A stretch of DNA of 15,444 bases from JBCDIQ01 sp039024295. GTDB taxonomy: Bacteria > Bacteroidota > Bacteroidia > J057. The notes beneath the pieces were generated by a model. The model saw only the letters and a program-made list of their open reading frames with translations. It ran no database searches and had not been told where the DNA came from. Location of the stretch: assembly GCA_039024295.1 (NCBI GenBank), contig JBCDIQ010000103.1, positions 1 to 15,444 of the forward strand, written 5' to 3'. This document shows positions 7,979-14,410 of the stretch, piece after piece; positions within the stretch are counted from its first letter, which is position 1, and each line of letters opens with the position of its first letter. A program made the translations under genes and the position numbers.

Positions 7979-9262
7979 ATGCTCTCTTCTCTTAAAAAAC
8001 TATTTGCCATCAGCTGTTTGTGCTTTTCTAGTATTTACGCCCAAAACCTTCCCTACTTCTTATCCTATGACAAAACCCAGAGCCAGTTCTTTGGAGCAGA
8101 GAATGCCATTTCAATTCATCGCATGATGTATATGAGGCTTGACCGGGTATTTCCTAATAAAATAACTGACGAAAGTAAGCCTATCGGGCACCTTACGGGA
8201 ATTGGGTATAGATTAGCCAGGCTAGGTTTATTGGACTTCCAAACAGAATTCATGTTCACACTTGTCCAACATGAGGCTTTTGGCCATGGATCACGCCTCA
8301 GAGAGTTTGGAGCCGAGCAGGTAAGCGTATCCCTAGACTTATTTTTTCCTTTTGGAAGAGGAGAAGGAAGTGTAGGAACCGCAGGAGGAATCATTGGACC
8401 GGATGGCTTTTCCGAAAATGTCACAGTTGGTTTCGGAGGTAATGAAGGAAGCACCATTTTAGCAGATGACATGGAGGTGCGCATGCTACTGGGGAATTCC
8501 ATTCACTACCGCCAGTCCCTTTTTTACCTCACAAGCCGAAATAACCTGTTGTTTTATACCTATCGAACATTTTTTAGGGATGCGAGTGGTGATATTCGAG
8601 GGTATATTAACTCCATGAATTCCCTGGCCTTGGGCCTAGGTAGGGAGCAGGTTTATAGCCCCAGGCGGTTATTTTGGCAAAGCCTGGTGGCAGCTTTAAA
8701 TCCCATGCAGATTCATGCTGGCTTAAACATAGGGAATCGGTTCGTAATCCAGGGAAAGTCCCTGTCGCGCGGCATCCCAATGTTGAAGTTGGGCAACTAC
8801 CAATACATGCCTTCCTTAGGATATAACCTAACCCCTTTCGGCAGTGAATACCTGATGTACAATTATGTCAAACGTGAAAATAAGTTGTACCAGCTCAACC
8901 TTCGTTTGGGAGATCCTGCTTTGTATAACTTTTGGGGAATTGGAATTAGGGCGTACAATATCATCGCCCATCCCTGGGGGAAAGTGAACGGGACATTGGA
9001 GGGGTGGTCGCAGCCAGGATTTATCAGAGAGGGCTTAGTTGGAGTAAATAACTTATCCTCTGTAAACCGATTTGGTGGTTTACTAAAACTCAGGGGGATG
9101 TTTTATCCCTTTGAGACGGACCGGATTCAAACAATACCCAATTCCCCAAGGGCTTCCTTTGGTCTTATGGGCGAAGTAACCTATAAAACGGAAGGTTACC
9201 TCGCCGGTGAACCTCTGGGAGACGGCTGGGTCATCCGTTTTGGAGCAGCACTTAATTTATAA
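7979..9262 (+). CDS. Exported protein of unknown family with HEAFGHG (HExxxH) motif
   Basis: 427 residues. A signal peptide (1-21, ...SSIYA|Q) predicts export. Residues 83-112 contain a hydrophobic/amphipathic stretch leading into VQHEAFGHGSRLREFG. His98, Glu99 and His103 make an HExxxH arrangement, and the following Gly102-His103-Gly104 matches the HELLGHG zinc motif of M49 peptidases (dipeptidyl peptidase III). A possible third ligand is in ADDMEVR (162-168). Glycine-rich loops follow (125-157). The second half (about 180-427) is rich in aromatic and alternating hydrophobic residues and ends in RFGAALNL, suggestive of an outer-membrane barrel or beta-rich domain. It is not an M49 peptidase by length or overall sequence. 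It lies 120 bp downstream of the LytTR gene and may be one of its targets. I do not recognise the family. Confidence 0.85.
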   Translation: MLSSLKKLFAISCLCFSSIYAQNLPYFLSYDKTQSQFFGAENAISIHRMMYMRLDRVFPNKITDESKPIGHLTGIGYRLARLGLLDFQTEFMFTLVQHEAFGHGSRLREFGAEQVSVSLDLFFPFGRGEGSVGTAGGIIGPDGFSENVTVGFGGNEGSTILADDMEVRMLLGNSIHYRQSLFYLTSRNNLLFYTYRTFFRDASGDIRGYINSMNSLALGLGREQVYSPRRLFWQSLVAALNPMQIHAGLNIGNRFVIQGKSLSRGIPMLKLGNYQYMPSLGYNLTPFGSEYLMYNYVKRENKLYQLNLRLGDPALYNFWGIGIRAYNIIAHPWGKVNGTLEGWSQPGFIREGLVGVNNLSSVNRFGGLLKLRGMFYPFETDRIQTIPNSPRASFGLMGEVTYKTEGYLAGEPLGDGWVIRFGAALNL

Positions 9263-9263
9263 A

Positions 9264-9602
9264 CTACGCCACCAATCGCTCCGGATGCATAAATGAAAGC
9301 ACCTGGTCTGGTAAGGTCTGAGGCATGGCGCGAAACGGGGCAAAATATCTCCCTGACACCTGTTCTGAATCCAGTAGATGGACAAACTGGTCAGGGCGGT
9401 AACATCGAGCTTCTTCCACACGGATATATCGGTAGTTATACAATGCATCATAGAAGTATCCTTCATGATAAAAAATGAACCTCATGCAATCTGCCACTGC
9501 AAGTTGCCTTCGCCCTGGAAGTCCAATCATGTAGCATTGTTGGGCGCTCAGTTGAGAAAGGGTGGAAGAAATTGAAAAAGAAAAAGTAGTGTTTTGCTGC
9601 AT
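9264..9602 (-). CDS. Hypothetical 112-residue protein
   Basis: No family recognised. The frame fits tightly against the convergent gene (1-bp gap at 9263), uses codons much like its neighbours, and has no rival frame, so it is probably real. ATG at 9602 is preferred over a GTG at 9608. No signal peptide or membrane segment, so cytoplasmic. Residues 40-62 are unusually aromatic (FIFYHEGYFYDALYNYRY). Two central and three other Cys/His residues are scattered without a metal-site pattern. A perfect 12-bp palindrome lies 7 bases upstream of the ATG and could be its operator. Confidence 0.65.
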   Translation of the reverse strand: MQQNTTFSFSISSTLSQLSAQQCYMIGLPGRRQLAVADCMRFIFYHEGYFYDALYNYRYIRVEEARCYRPDQFVHLLDSEQVSGRYFAPFRAMPQTLPDQVLSFMHPERLVA

Positions 9603-9608
9603 AAGCAC

Positions 9609-9620
9609 GTTTAATTAAAC
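9609..9620. repeat. 12-bp palindrome at the start of the hypothetical gene
   Basis: GTTTAATTAAAC is a perfect palindrome 7 bases upstream of the ATG at 9602 (minus strand). It is AT-rich, but 12 perfect bases at this position make a repressor site plausible. No TAnnTTTG element is seen next to it. Confidence 0.35.
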
Positions 9621-9688
9621 AATAATGTTGTCAGTGCTTGGCAGGTAACTGTGGATTGAATTACAATGAGCAATTTCTCAAATAAATT

Positions 9689-9723
9689 ACCAAATGGAAT
9701 ATTTCCCCAATGTTACATTTGGT
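9689..9723 (-). terminator. Possible terminator of the glycosyltransferase gene
   Basis: ACCAAATG (9689-9696) and CATTTGGT (9716-9723) form an 8-bp stem with a 19-base loop, 55 bases past the glycosyltransferase stop on the minus strand. The stem is followed on that strand by AATTTATTTG, only partly T-rich. The stem has few GC pairs, so it is weak. Confidence 0.3.
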
Positions 9724-9777
9724 TGTTCGGGTTAACTTCCCAACGACTAAATACCAACCCCATCCAAGGAGTTCACC

Positions 9778-11025
9778 CTATTTCCCCCAAAACTCTTTTT
9801 CGTAAAAGCCCAGCAAATCTTGGATCTGAGCCTGGTTGTCAAACTGCTTGAGGACAAATGATTTACCATGTTTCCCCATTGCAATGGCCTGATTAGGCTC
9901 TTCAAGCAAGGTAGCCACGCAATTGAAGTAAGCATCTGGGTCGTCTGCAATGAGCAGATGATCGCCATGCTGTGCCGGAATTCCCTCCGCTGCGATACTG
10001 GTCGCCACAATGGGCTTAGCAAGCGCCATTCCCTCAATGATTTTAACCCGCATGCCGCTGCCGGAAAACAGCGGTACTAACATAATTCCATTGGCGCTCA
10101 TGAATTCAAAAGCATCCGGAACTTCTCCGTGTACTACCACTGATTCTGACTCTGCATCCTCAAAGAACGGGTCCATGTTCCGACCGGCAATGTGCAGCTT
10201 CACATCTGGAAATGTATCGTTCAGCCTGGGCCATACGTGCTTTAAAAACCATTTGAGCCCCTCAATATTCGGCATCCAGTCCAATGCCCCGATATAAAAG
10301 AGGGAACGAATTTGCTTGTTTCCGTCGCTATATCCCTGTAATCGATCCGTGTCAATTCCAGCCGGGCATACATGTACAGGAACATTGGCCCCCATTTTCT
10401 TTAGTTCAGTAGCGTCTCTCTTGGTGATCGGCACCACGGCATCATAGTTTTTGTTCCGCAGGTGTTGTTCCTGATATGCCTTTATCCGATTGGCAGTGGT
10501 ATTAAAATAATATTTTCTCAGGCTGTTGGTGGTTTGATCGGCCTGGCGCTTCCAGATTTCATGCTCGATATTATGTGCGCGAAGCACCACTGGCAGAGGC
10601 TTGGGATGAGGCCGGGAGGCTGCCGCAGCCTTAATTGTTTTGATATATTCTGTCAAGTAAAGCCCCTCCAATTGTACCAGGTCATACTCGTGGAGTTCCA
10701 CCAATTCTTGAACCTCTTGTCGAAAACTTTTAGAGGTAAATCTGCGGGTATGGTAGGGGGTCTCTTCCGCCAGTAGGTTCCAGCCCATTGGAAACAGCTT
10801 GAGCCGGATGTCGACGTCAACGGCTACATATTGCGCCATCTGCTGAATGTGTTCGGGCAAATCCTCCAGTTCTACCGAATGCTTGTAGGTATTCATGGCC
10901 ATCACCGTCACTTCGACCCCTTCCCGGTAAAACCCTTTGATCATGTTCATCATGGCGATGGTGCCCCCATCGGTGGTGGGATAGGGGAATTTATTGCACA
11001 GAATTAGGATCTTTTTTCCAGCCAT
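9778..11025 (-). CDS. GT4-type glycosyltransferase
   Basis: 415 residues from the ATG at 11025; a TTG two codons upstream is possible but less likely. The N-terminal Rossmann domain begins KKILILCNKFPYPTTDGGTIAMMNMIKGF, with the acceptor-side glycine loop. The C-terminal GT-B domain shows SLFYIGALDWMPNIEGLKWF (about 241-260), VKLHIAGR (275-282), the turn to GEVPDAFEFM (300-309), and the donor-sugar block GSGMRVKIIEGMALAKPIVAT (322-342), with Glu331 of the usual E-x7-E region. It most likely transfers a nucleotide-activated sugar in surface polysaccharide or glycolipid synthesis, in the cytoplasm at the inner membrane. It stands alone, not in a polysaccharide cluster. The promoter element TATATTTG ends 3 bases before the ATG, so the mRNA may be leaderless. 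Confidence 0.92.
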   Translation of the reverse strand: MAGKKILILCNKFPYPTTDGGTIAMMNMIKGFYREGVEVTVMAMNTYKHSVELEDLPEHIQQMAQYVAVDVDIRLKLFPMGWNLLAEETPYHTRRFTSKSFRQEVQELVELHEYDLVQLEGLYLTEYIKTIKAAAASRPHPKPLPVVLRAHNIEHEIWKRQADQTTNSLRKYYFNTTANRIKAYQEQHLRNKNYDAVVPITKRDATELKKMGANVPVHVCPAGIDTDRLQGYSDGNKQIRSLFYIGALDWMPNIEGLKWFLKHVWPRLNDTFPDVKLHIAGRNMDPFFEDAESESVVVHGEVPDAFEFMSANGIMLVPLFSGSGMRVKIIEGMALAKPIVATSIAAEGIPAQHGDHLLIADDPDAYFNCVATLLEEPNQAIAMGKHGKSFVLKQFDNQAQIQDLLGFYEKEFWGK

Positions 11026-11028
11026 GCG

Positions 11029-11036
11029 CAAATATA
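11029..11036 (-). promoter_or_regulatory. TAnnTTTG promoter element of the glycosyltransferase gene
   Basis: On the minus strand TATATTTG matches TAnnTTTG fully, with a TTG 17 bases upstream (in TTTTGGCTG, plus positions 11054-11056). Only CGC separates it from the ATG, so transcription would begin at or next to the start codon. Confidence 0.5.
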
Positions 11037-11085
11037 GTTCATAATTCTACAGCCAAAAGTTGTGATAAACGAGAATGAAAAAAAG

Positions 11086-11120
11086 CCAGTTCAGGAAAAG
11101 GACGCCACAATGACCCTGAA
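11086..11120 (-). pseudogene. Possible relic of the 5' part of 5S rRNA
   Basis: On the minus strand the stretch begins TTCAGGGTCATTGTGGCG and then reads CTTTTCC and TGAACTGG. It resembles, with gaps, the 5S start of Bacteroidota as I remember it (TTCAGGTG.C.ATAGCG, then CTCTTCCCATTCCGAACAG). It lies about 60 bases downstream of the 23S-like stretch on the same strand, the normal operon order. Tentative: judged by eye from memory. Confidence 0.2.
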
Positions 11121-11148
11121 TACTGAATATTAGGAGATCATTACTCCT

Positions 11149-11190
11149 ATTTGACCATTACCCCAGGAGCTCATAAGTTAATGGTCAAAT
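11149..11190. repeat. Perfect 12-bp inverted repeat, 18-base loop
   Basis: ATTTGACCATTA (11149-11160) pairs perfectly with TAATGGTCAAAT (11179-11190). The loop contains the palindrome GAGCTC. No T-run follows on either strand, so it is not an ordinary intrinsic terminator. It could be an RNA processing stem, an operator, or part of a small mobile-element relic. Confidence 0.7.
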
Positions 11191-11329
11191 GGCCTTCCGG
11201 GTACTATTAGTATTTCGACTTTGTGGTGTGTGAGGGATGTGTACACAAAATCTTGACCTCTGAATATGACGGATAAGCGTAAGTTAAACTCAATGCTACC
11301 TATTTCCCCATCTCAAAAACTCATCCTGA

Positions 11330-11357
11330 AAAGGCCAGCTATGCCCAGGTGGCCTTT
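11330..11357 (+). terminator. Terminator-like hairpin with no gene upstream
   Basis: AAAGGCCA (11330-11337) and TGGCCTTT (11350-11357) form a perfect 8-bp stem with a 12-base loop, followed by ATTTTGT on the + strand. No + strand gene lies between 11032 and 11330, so either a small RNA ends here or the hairpin is an rRNA helix relic or leader structure of the gene at 11422. Confidence 0.4.
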
Positions 11358-11358
11358 A

Positions 11359-11370
11359 TTTTGTACAAAA
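11359..11370. repeat. 12-bp palindrome before the DUF6265-like gene
   Basis: TTTTGTACAAAA is perfectly self-complementary and lies 51 bases upstream of the ATG at 11422, directly after the hairpin. Position and symmetry suit a repressor or activator site for that gene. Confidence 0.35.
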
Positions 11371-11421
11371 AATTTACTCAAGCTAACTAATTGAACACAA
11401 CGTCTTCATATCCCTTTTGCT

Positions 11422-11910
11422 ATGCATTATACCACCCGGTTTTTGATTCTCTTTTTGGTAGCTGTTACCGCTTGTACCTCCAGGCCTGTAAGGCAAGATT
11501 CCCCTATCCAGCAAATGACCTGGCTCCTCGGAACATGGGAAATGGCTACGCGCAAAGGTCGGTATGAGACCTGGACAAAGGCTCAGTCAGATGAGCTGCG
11601 AGCAACCGGATTTGTGACAAGGGGGGCAGATACGATAATCCTTGAGACCATCAGGGTCATCCAACAGCGGGATTCCCTGATTTACGTAGCAAACGTCAAA
11701 AACCAGAATGAAGGAAAAGATGTCGTGTTTCGTCAAGAGGCGCTTTCTGCAAGTGAATTCACCTTCCACAACCCTGATCATGATTTTCCCCAAACGATTT
11801 CCTATTGCCAAGTAGAAGAGAATTTATTGGTAGCGACCATCTCCGGTATCCACAATAACGCATACACGGTGCAAACCACTGCAATGAGGCGAAAGTCTCC
11901 CGAATTTTAG
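11422..11910 (+). CDS. DUF6265-like lipoprotein
   Basis: 162 residues. The N-terminus MHYTTRFLILFLVAVTACTS is a lipoprotein signal with lipobox VTAC and Cys18 as the lipidation site, so it is probably anchored to the outer or inner membrane facing the periplasm. The mature part has the pattern of the DUF6265 family: MTWLLGTWEMA near 32-42, the ETW turn, then FHNPDHDFPQTISY (about 113-126), whose NPxHDFPQ core is the family's hallmark. The function of the family is not known; the fold is thought to be lipocalin-like (inference). The barrel protein at 11977 follows on the same strand after 66 bp, so co-transcription is possible. ATG with no Shine-Dalgarno. Confidence 0.85.
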   Translation: MHYTTRFLILFLVAVTACTSRPVRQDSPIQQMTWLLGTWEMATRKGRYETWTKAQSDELRATGFVTRGADTIILETIRVIQQRDSLIYVANVKNQNEGKDVVFRQEALSASEFTFHNPDHDFPQTISYCQVEENLLVATISGIHNNAYTVQTTAMRRKSPEF

Positions 11911-11953
11911 GGAAAACCTGGATTAAACGCTTTCCTCACTGGCTTTTAACCAC

Positions 11954-11961
11954 CATATTTG
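11954..11961 (+). promoter_or_regulatory. Near-match TAnnTTTG element before the barrel gene
   Basis: CATATTTG differs from TAnnTTTG only in its first base and lies 15 bases upstream of the ATG at 11977. No clear -33 TTG. It may give the barrel gene its own transcript. Confidence 0.3.
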
Positions 11962-11976
11962 CCGGAAAAATTCTTT

Positions 11977-12726
11977 ATGAACCGGTTGATTTTTCTGTTG
12001 ATGATGATCCCGATTGTCCTTCCCGCTCAGATCATCAATGTCGAAAAATTACGCACCCCAGATTCGAAGCCATTTCAGGGGCACATTGATGCATCTTTTG
12101 CTGCTACCCGAAATGCCAATCGAATTTACAGGTGGGGAGGTTCCCTGAGCCTGGATTGGAAACTCCCTAAGCAGCGGTGGCTATTTCTGGCAAGTTTAGA
12201 TCAGTTGGAGGTAAATCAAAATGTGGTTCAAAGCCAGGCATACAGCCACCTGAGGTATAATTATGACCTTACCCCCAGGATCACTTCTGAGGCTTTTTCG
12301 CAGGTCCAATTTAACCGCCTCCTCAAAATTGATCTGCGATCGCTCAGTGGAGCAGGGCTTCGCTTCAAAATAGTTCGCGCCGATACTGCCAAAACCCGAC
12401 TTTTCCTCGGGATTGCCGGGATGTACGAATATGAAGAAACGGCTGCGCCCGATAATCGGAATAATAGAGACTGGCGATTGAGCACTTACCTAAGCAGTGC
12501 CTTCATTGCCAATGAAACCCTTTCTATCACCCACATTTCCTATTTCCAGCCACGCCCAGACGAACTTGACGACTACCGCATCTCGACGGAAACGCAGTTC
12601 CGGCTTCGAATCACCAAAAAGATCTCTTTCACCTTGGCGTACACATTGGCCTATGACAGCCGTCCGCCAGAAGATGCCACAGATACCTTTTCGACATTTT
12701 CCAATATTCTCCGCTACGATTTCTAG
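11977..12726 (+). CDS. DUF481-like outer-membrane beta-barrel protein
   Basis: 249 residues from the ATG at 11977; an upstream TTG at 11959 would put six residues before an otherwise standard signal peptide and is rejected. Signal peptide 1-18 (MNRLIFLLMMIPIVLPAQ). The mature protein is a run of alternating amphipathic strands: GHIDASFAATR, WGGSLSLDWK, WLFLASLDQLEV, AYSHLRYNYDLTPRITSEAF, LRSLSGAGLRFKI, KTRLFLGIAGMYEYEE, LSTYLSSAF, ISTETQFRLRI, ISFTLAYTLAYD. It ends in Phe (ILRYDF), as outer-membrane barrels do. This matches DUF481/YdiY-type salt-stress-related barrels. Role unknown. It converges on the Deg protease with an 11-bp gap. Confidence 0.85.
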   Translation: MNRLIFLLMMIPIVLPAQIINVEKLRTPDSKPFQGHIDASFAATRNANRIYRWGGSLSLDWKLPKQRWLFLASLDQLEVNQNVVQSQAYSHLRYNYDLTPRITSEAFSQVQFNRLLKIDLRSLSGAGLRFKIVRADTAKTRLFLGIAGMYEYEETAAPDNRNNRDWRLSTYLSSAFIANETLSITHISYFQPRPDELDDYRISTETQFRLRITKKISFTLAYTLAYDSRPPEDATDTFSTFSNILRYDF

Positions 12727-12737
12727 GGAACAGGCAG

Positions 12738-14222
12738 CTACATTTCAACCTCATATTTTCTCAACTGCCCATTTCTCGGGAAGAATCCCTCTAGTGAAAT
12801 AGGACCTTTTGCCTCCTTGATTTCCTTGATGAGGTCTCGGGCAGAGTTCACCGATTTTCCGTTGAGTTTCAGCACGACGAAGCCTGGCTGAAGGTCTGTA
12901 TTCTGCCGAAGTTTACCCGCGTAGAGCTTGGAGATTTTTGCCCCTCCATCAATGTTGTACTGGTTGAGGCGATAAATTTCTTGCTCTGACAATTCGCTGA
13001 ATTCAACGCCCAATCGGTTCAGGGTCTCACTTCTGGGCATGCCCAATATTTCGGGTTTACCATAACGATTGGTCAGTTCAAGAGAGAAAATCATCTCTTT
13101 TCCTTTACGATTGACCTTCACCACTACTTTATCGCCTGGGCGCTTACGCCCCACAATTTCGCCCAGCTTGCCATCACTTCTAATCTTGAGGTTGTCGACC
13201 TCAACAATCACATCGCCTTTCTTCAACCCCCCTTTTTTGGCAGCTCCTTCATCCGCCAGTCCCTGGATAAATACACCTTCGGTAACTGTAAGCCCCAGTT
13301 CCCGCGCTTTATTCCCATCTACGTTCAGCACCCGGCTGATACCGATGTAGCCTCGCTGAACAGTCCCGTATTGCTTCAGGTCTTTCATGACCTTACGAAC
13401 AATGTTTGCCGGAACCGCAAAAGCGTAACCCGCATAAGCACCAGTGGGAGAAGAAATGGCGGTATTGATACCTACCAACTGCCCCTTGAGGTTAACCAGT
13501 GCGCCGCCACTGTTTCCAGGATTGACAGCAGCATCTGTTTGGATGAAAGATTCAATTGCTGAGCGATCTTTGATGATTTGCAGGTCACGCCCAATGGCAC
13601 TCACAATCCCTGCGGTAACCGTGGAAGCAAGATTAAATGGGTTCCCAACTGCCAATACCCATTCCCCTACTCGAACCCGATCAGAATTCGTAAGCTCAAC
13701 AGTAGGCAAGTCTTTTTCCTCAATCCGGATTAGCCCCAAATCGGTGGAAGGATCCGTTCCGATCACGGTTGCTATATAAGTCCGGTTATCATTAAGCGTT
13801 ACTTCCAGCTGGTCTGCATCTTCAATTACGTGATTGTTGGTGGCGATATAGCCATCAGAACTGATGATCACGCCAGAACCAGTAGAGACCATCTGCTGAC
13901 CAGAGCTACGCCTGGGGCGCATACCGAAAAGCTCAAAGAAAGAATTATAGGAGGTCTGATAATTAGCGCGTCGAATGGACTTAATGTGAACTACCGCAGG
14001 CATACTTTTCTCAGCTGCAGGCGTAAAGCTTTCAGGTAACGCATCTGCCAATGCAGGCTGAACAGGGTTGCTGGTAAACACAGAAAATGAGTCCTGTTGC
14101 TGAGGAGCTGCTACTGGCACAATGCTTTCCTCACCCTGAGAAGCCTGGTAATAATGGTAGCCTGCAATCGAACTTAGGCTCACGATGAGCGAAATGAATA
14201 ATGTTTTGATACTACTTTTCAT
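12738..14222 (-). CDS. htrA: Periplasmic Deg/HtrA serine protease (Do family)
   Basis: 494 residues. The N-terminal hydrophobic segment (7-24) is a signal peptide or membrane anchor. The trypsin-like domain (about 70-285) has the full triad: His131 in ATNNHVI, Asp161 in STDLGLI, Ser238 in NPGNSGGALVN. Two PDZ domains follow: PDZ1 about 290-382 (GYIGIS..., KKGDVIVEVDN) and PDZ2 about 395-490 (LQPGFVVLKLNGKSV). It degrades or refolds misfolded envelope proteins, forming trimers or larger cages. Family length is typical. Note the long linker (about 26-68) rich in Pro, Gln and Ser. Transcribed alone; a small open frame (14248-14382) precedes it on the same strand. Confidence 0.95.
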   Translation of the reverse strand: MKSSIKTLFISLIVSLSSIAGYHYYQASQGEESIVPVAAPQQQDSFSVFTSNPVQPALADALPESFTPAAEKSMPAVVHIKSIRRANYQTSYNSFFELFGMRPRRSSGQQMVSTGSGVIISSDGYIATNNHVIEDADQLEVTLNDNRTYIATVIGTDPSTDLGLIRIEEKDLPTVELTNSDRVRVGEWVLAVGNPFNLASTVTAGIVSAIGRDLQIIKDRSAIESFIQTDAAVNPGNSGGALVNLKGQLVGINTAISSPTGAYAGYAFAVPANIVRKVMKDLKQYGTVQRGYIGISRVLNVDGNKARELGLTVTEGVFIQGLADEGAAKKGGLKKGDVIVEVDNLKIRSDGKLGEIVGRKRPGDKVVVKVNRKGKEMIFSLELTNRYGKPEILGMPRSETLNRLGVEFSELSEQEIYRLNQYNIDGGAKISKLYAGKLRQNTDLQPGFVVLKLNGKSVNSARDLIKEIKEAKGPISLEGFFPRNGQLRKYEVEM

Positions 14223-14247
14223 GTTTCTCTGTTTGAACTTGCCTGGT

Positions 14248-14382
14248 TTAGTGTGTCAAAACCTCAACATACATAGCCCTAGCTTTCTCGTCGCGGGCAA
14301 TAAACGGTTTCCGGTCAATTTGTACGCACTGTCGTACGAGGGGTTTTCTTAACAAAATGTTAAACCAATCTTCTTTCAACAA
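14248..14382 (-). CDS. Possible small ORF upstream of htrA (44 codons, TTG start)
   Basis: The frame stays open far upstream, antisense to the transporter gene, so the start is uncertain; a TTG at 14382 with AGGGA just before it is the best candidate. The peptide begins LLKEDWFNIL and ends EKARAMYVEVLTH. It ends 25 bases before htrA on the same strand. Composition is protein-like (balanced charge, no low complexity), but no family is recognised and no ATG is well placed. It could equally be an untranslated leader or the remnant of a lost gene. Confidence 0.25.
   Translation of the reverse strand: MLKEDWFNILLRKPLVRQCVQIDRKPFIARDEKARAMYVEVLTH
14322..14363. promoter_or_regulatory. Two dyads in the htrA/transporter divergent region
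   Basis: GTACG-N6-CGTAC (14322-14337) and TTAACA-AAA-TGTTAA (14349-14363) are both perfect and 11 bases apart. The second lies 47 bases before the transporter ATG. They may be operators for htrA, the transporter, or both. Confidence 0.35.
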
Positions 14383-14410
14383 TCCCTGAAAAATTAAGTT
14401 GATTTGCCAG

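Larger units (their letters stand above)
11183..11390 (-). pseudogene. Possible decayed 3' end of 23S rRNA
   Basis: On the minus strand, landmarks of the 23S 3' region occur in order and at near-normal spacing: TTAGCT (about 11389), CAGGATGAGT (about 11325), GGTCAAG then TGTGTACAC (about 11257-11238), TACTAATAG (about 11212-11204), CCCGGAAGGCC (about 11202-11192), and a closing TTGACC (11188-11183). In E. coli the matching order is TAGCTAA, GAGATGAGT, GTTGAT with GTGTGTAAG, TACTAAT, CCGTGAGGC, TTAACC. Each landmark is short and the sequence between them has diverged, so chance is not excluded. Confidence 0.25.
11026..11421. other. 396-bp non-coding, structured region
   Basis: No convincing reading frame on either strand. 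It is the divergent gap between the glycosyltransferase (-) and the DUF6265-like gene (+). Holds the glycosyltransferase promoter, a 12-bp inverted repeat (11149-11190), a palindrome TGTGTACACA (11238-11247), a terminator-like hairpin (11330-11357), a palindrome TTTTGTACAAAA (11359-11370), and a stretch resembling decayed rRNA on the minus strand. No tRNA is seen. Confidence 0.7.

Noticed and set aside
8116..8502. 128-codon open frame on the minus strand
   Set aside because: Antisense to the exported HExxGHG protein; Ser/Pro/Lys-rich composition typical of a shadow frame, no start context.
11238..11247. Palindrome TGTGTACACA as an independent operator
   Set aside because: Falls in the middle of the 23S-like stretch and far from both gene starts; not listed as a separate feature.
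11041..11421. tRNA gene or riboswitch
   Set aside because: No T-loop GGTTCGAATCC-like sequence, no acceptor stem, and no recognisable riboswitch core on either strand.
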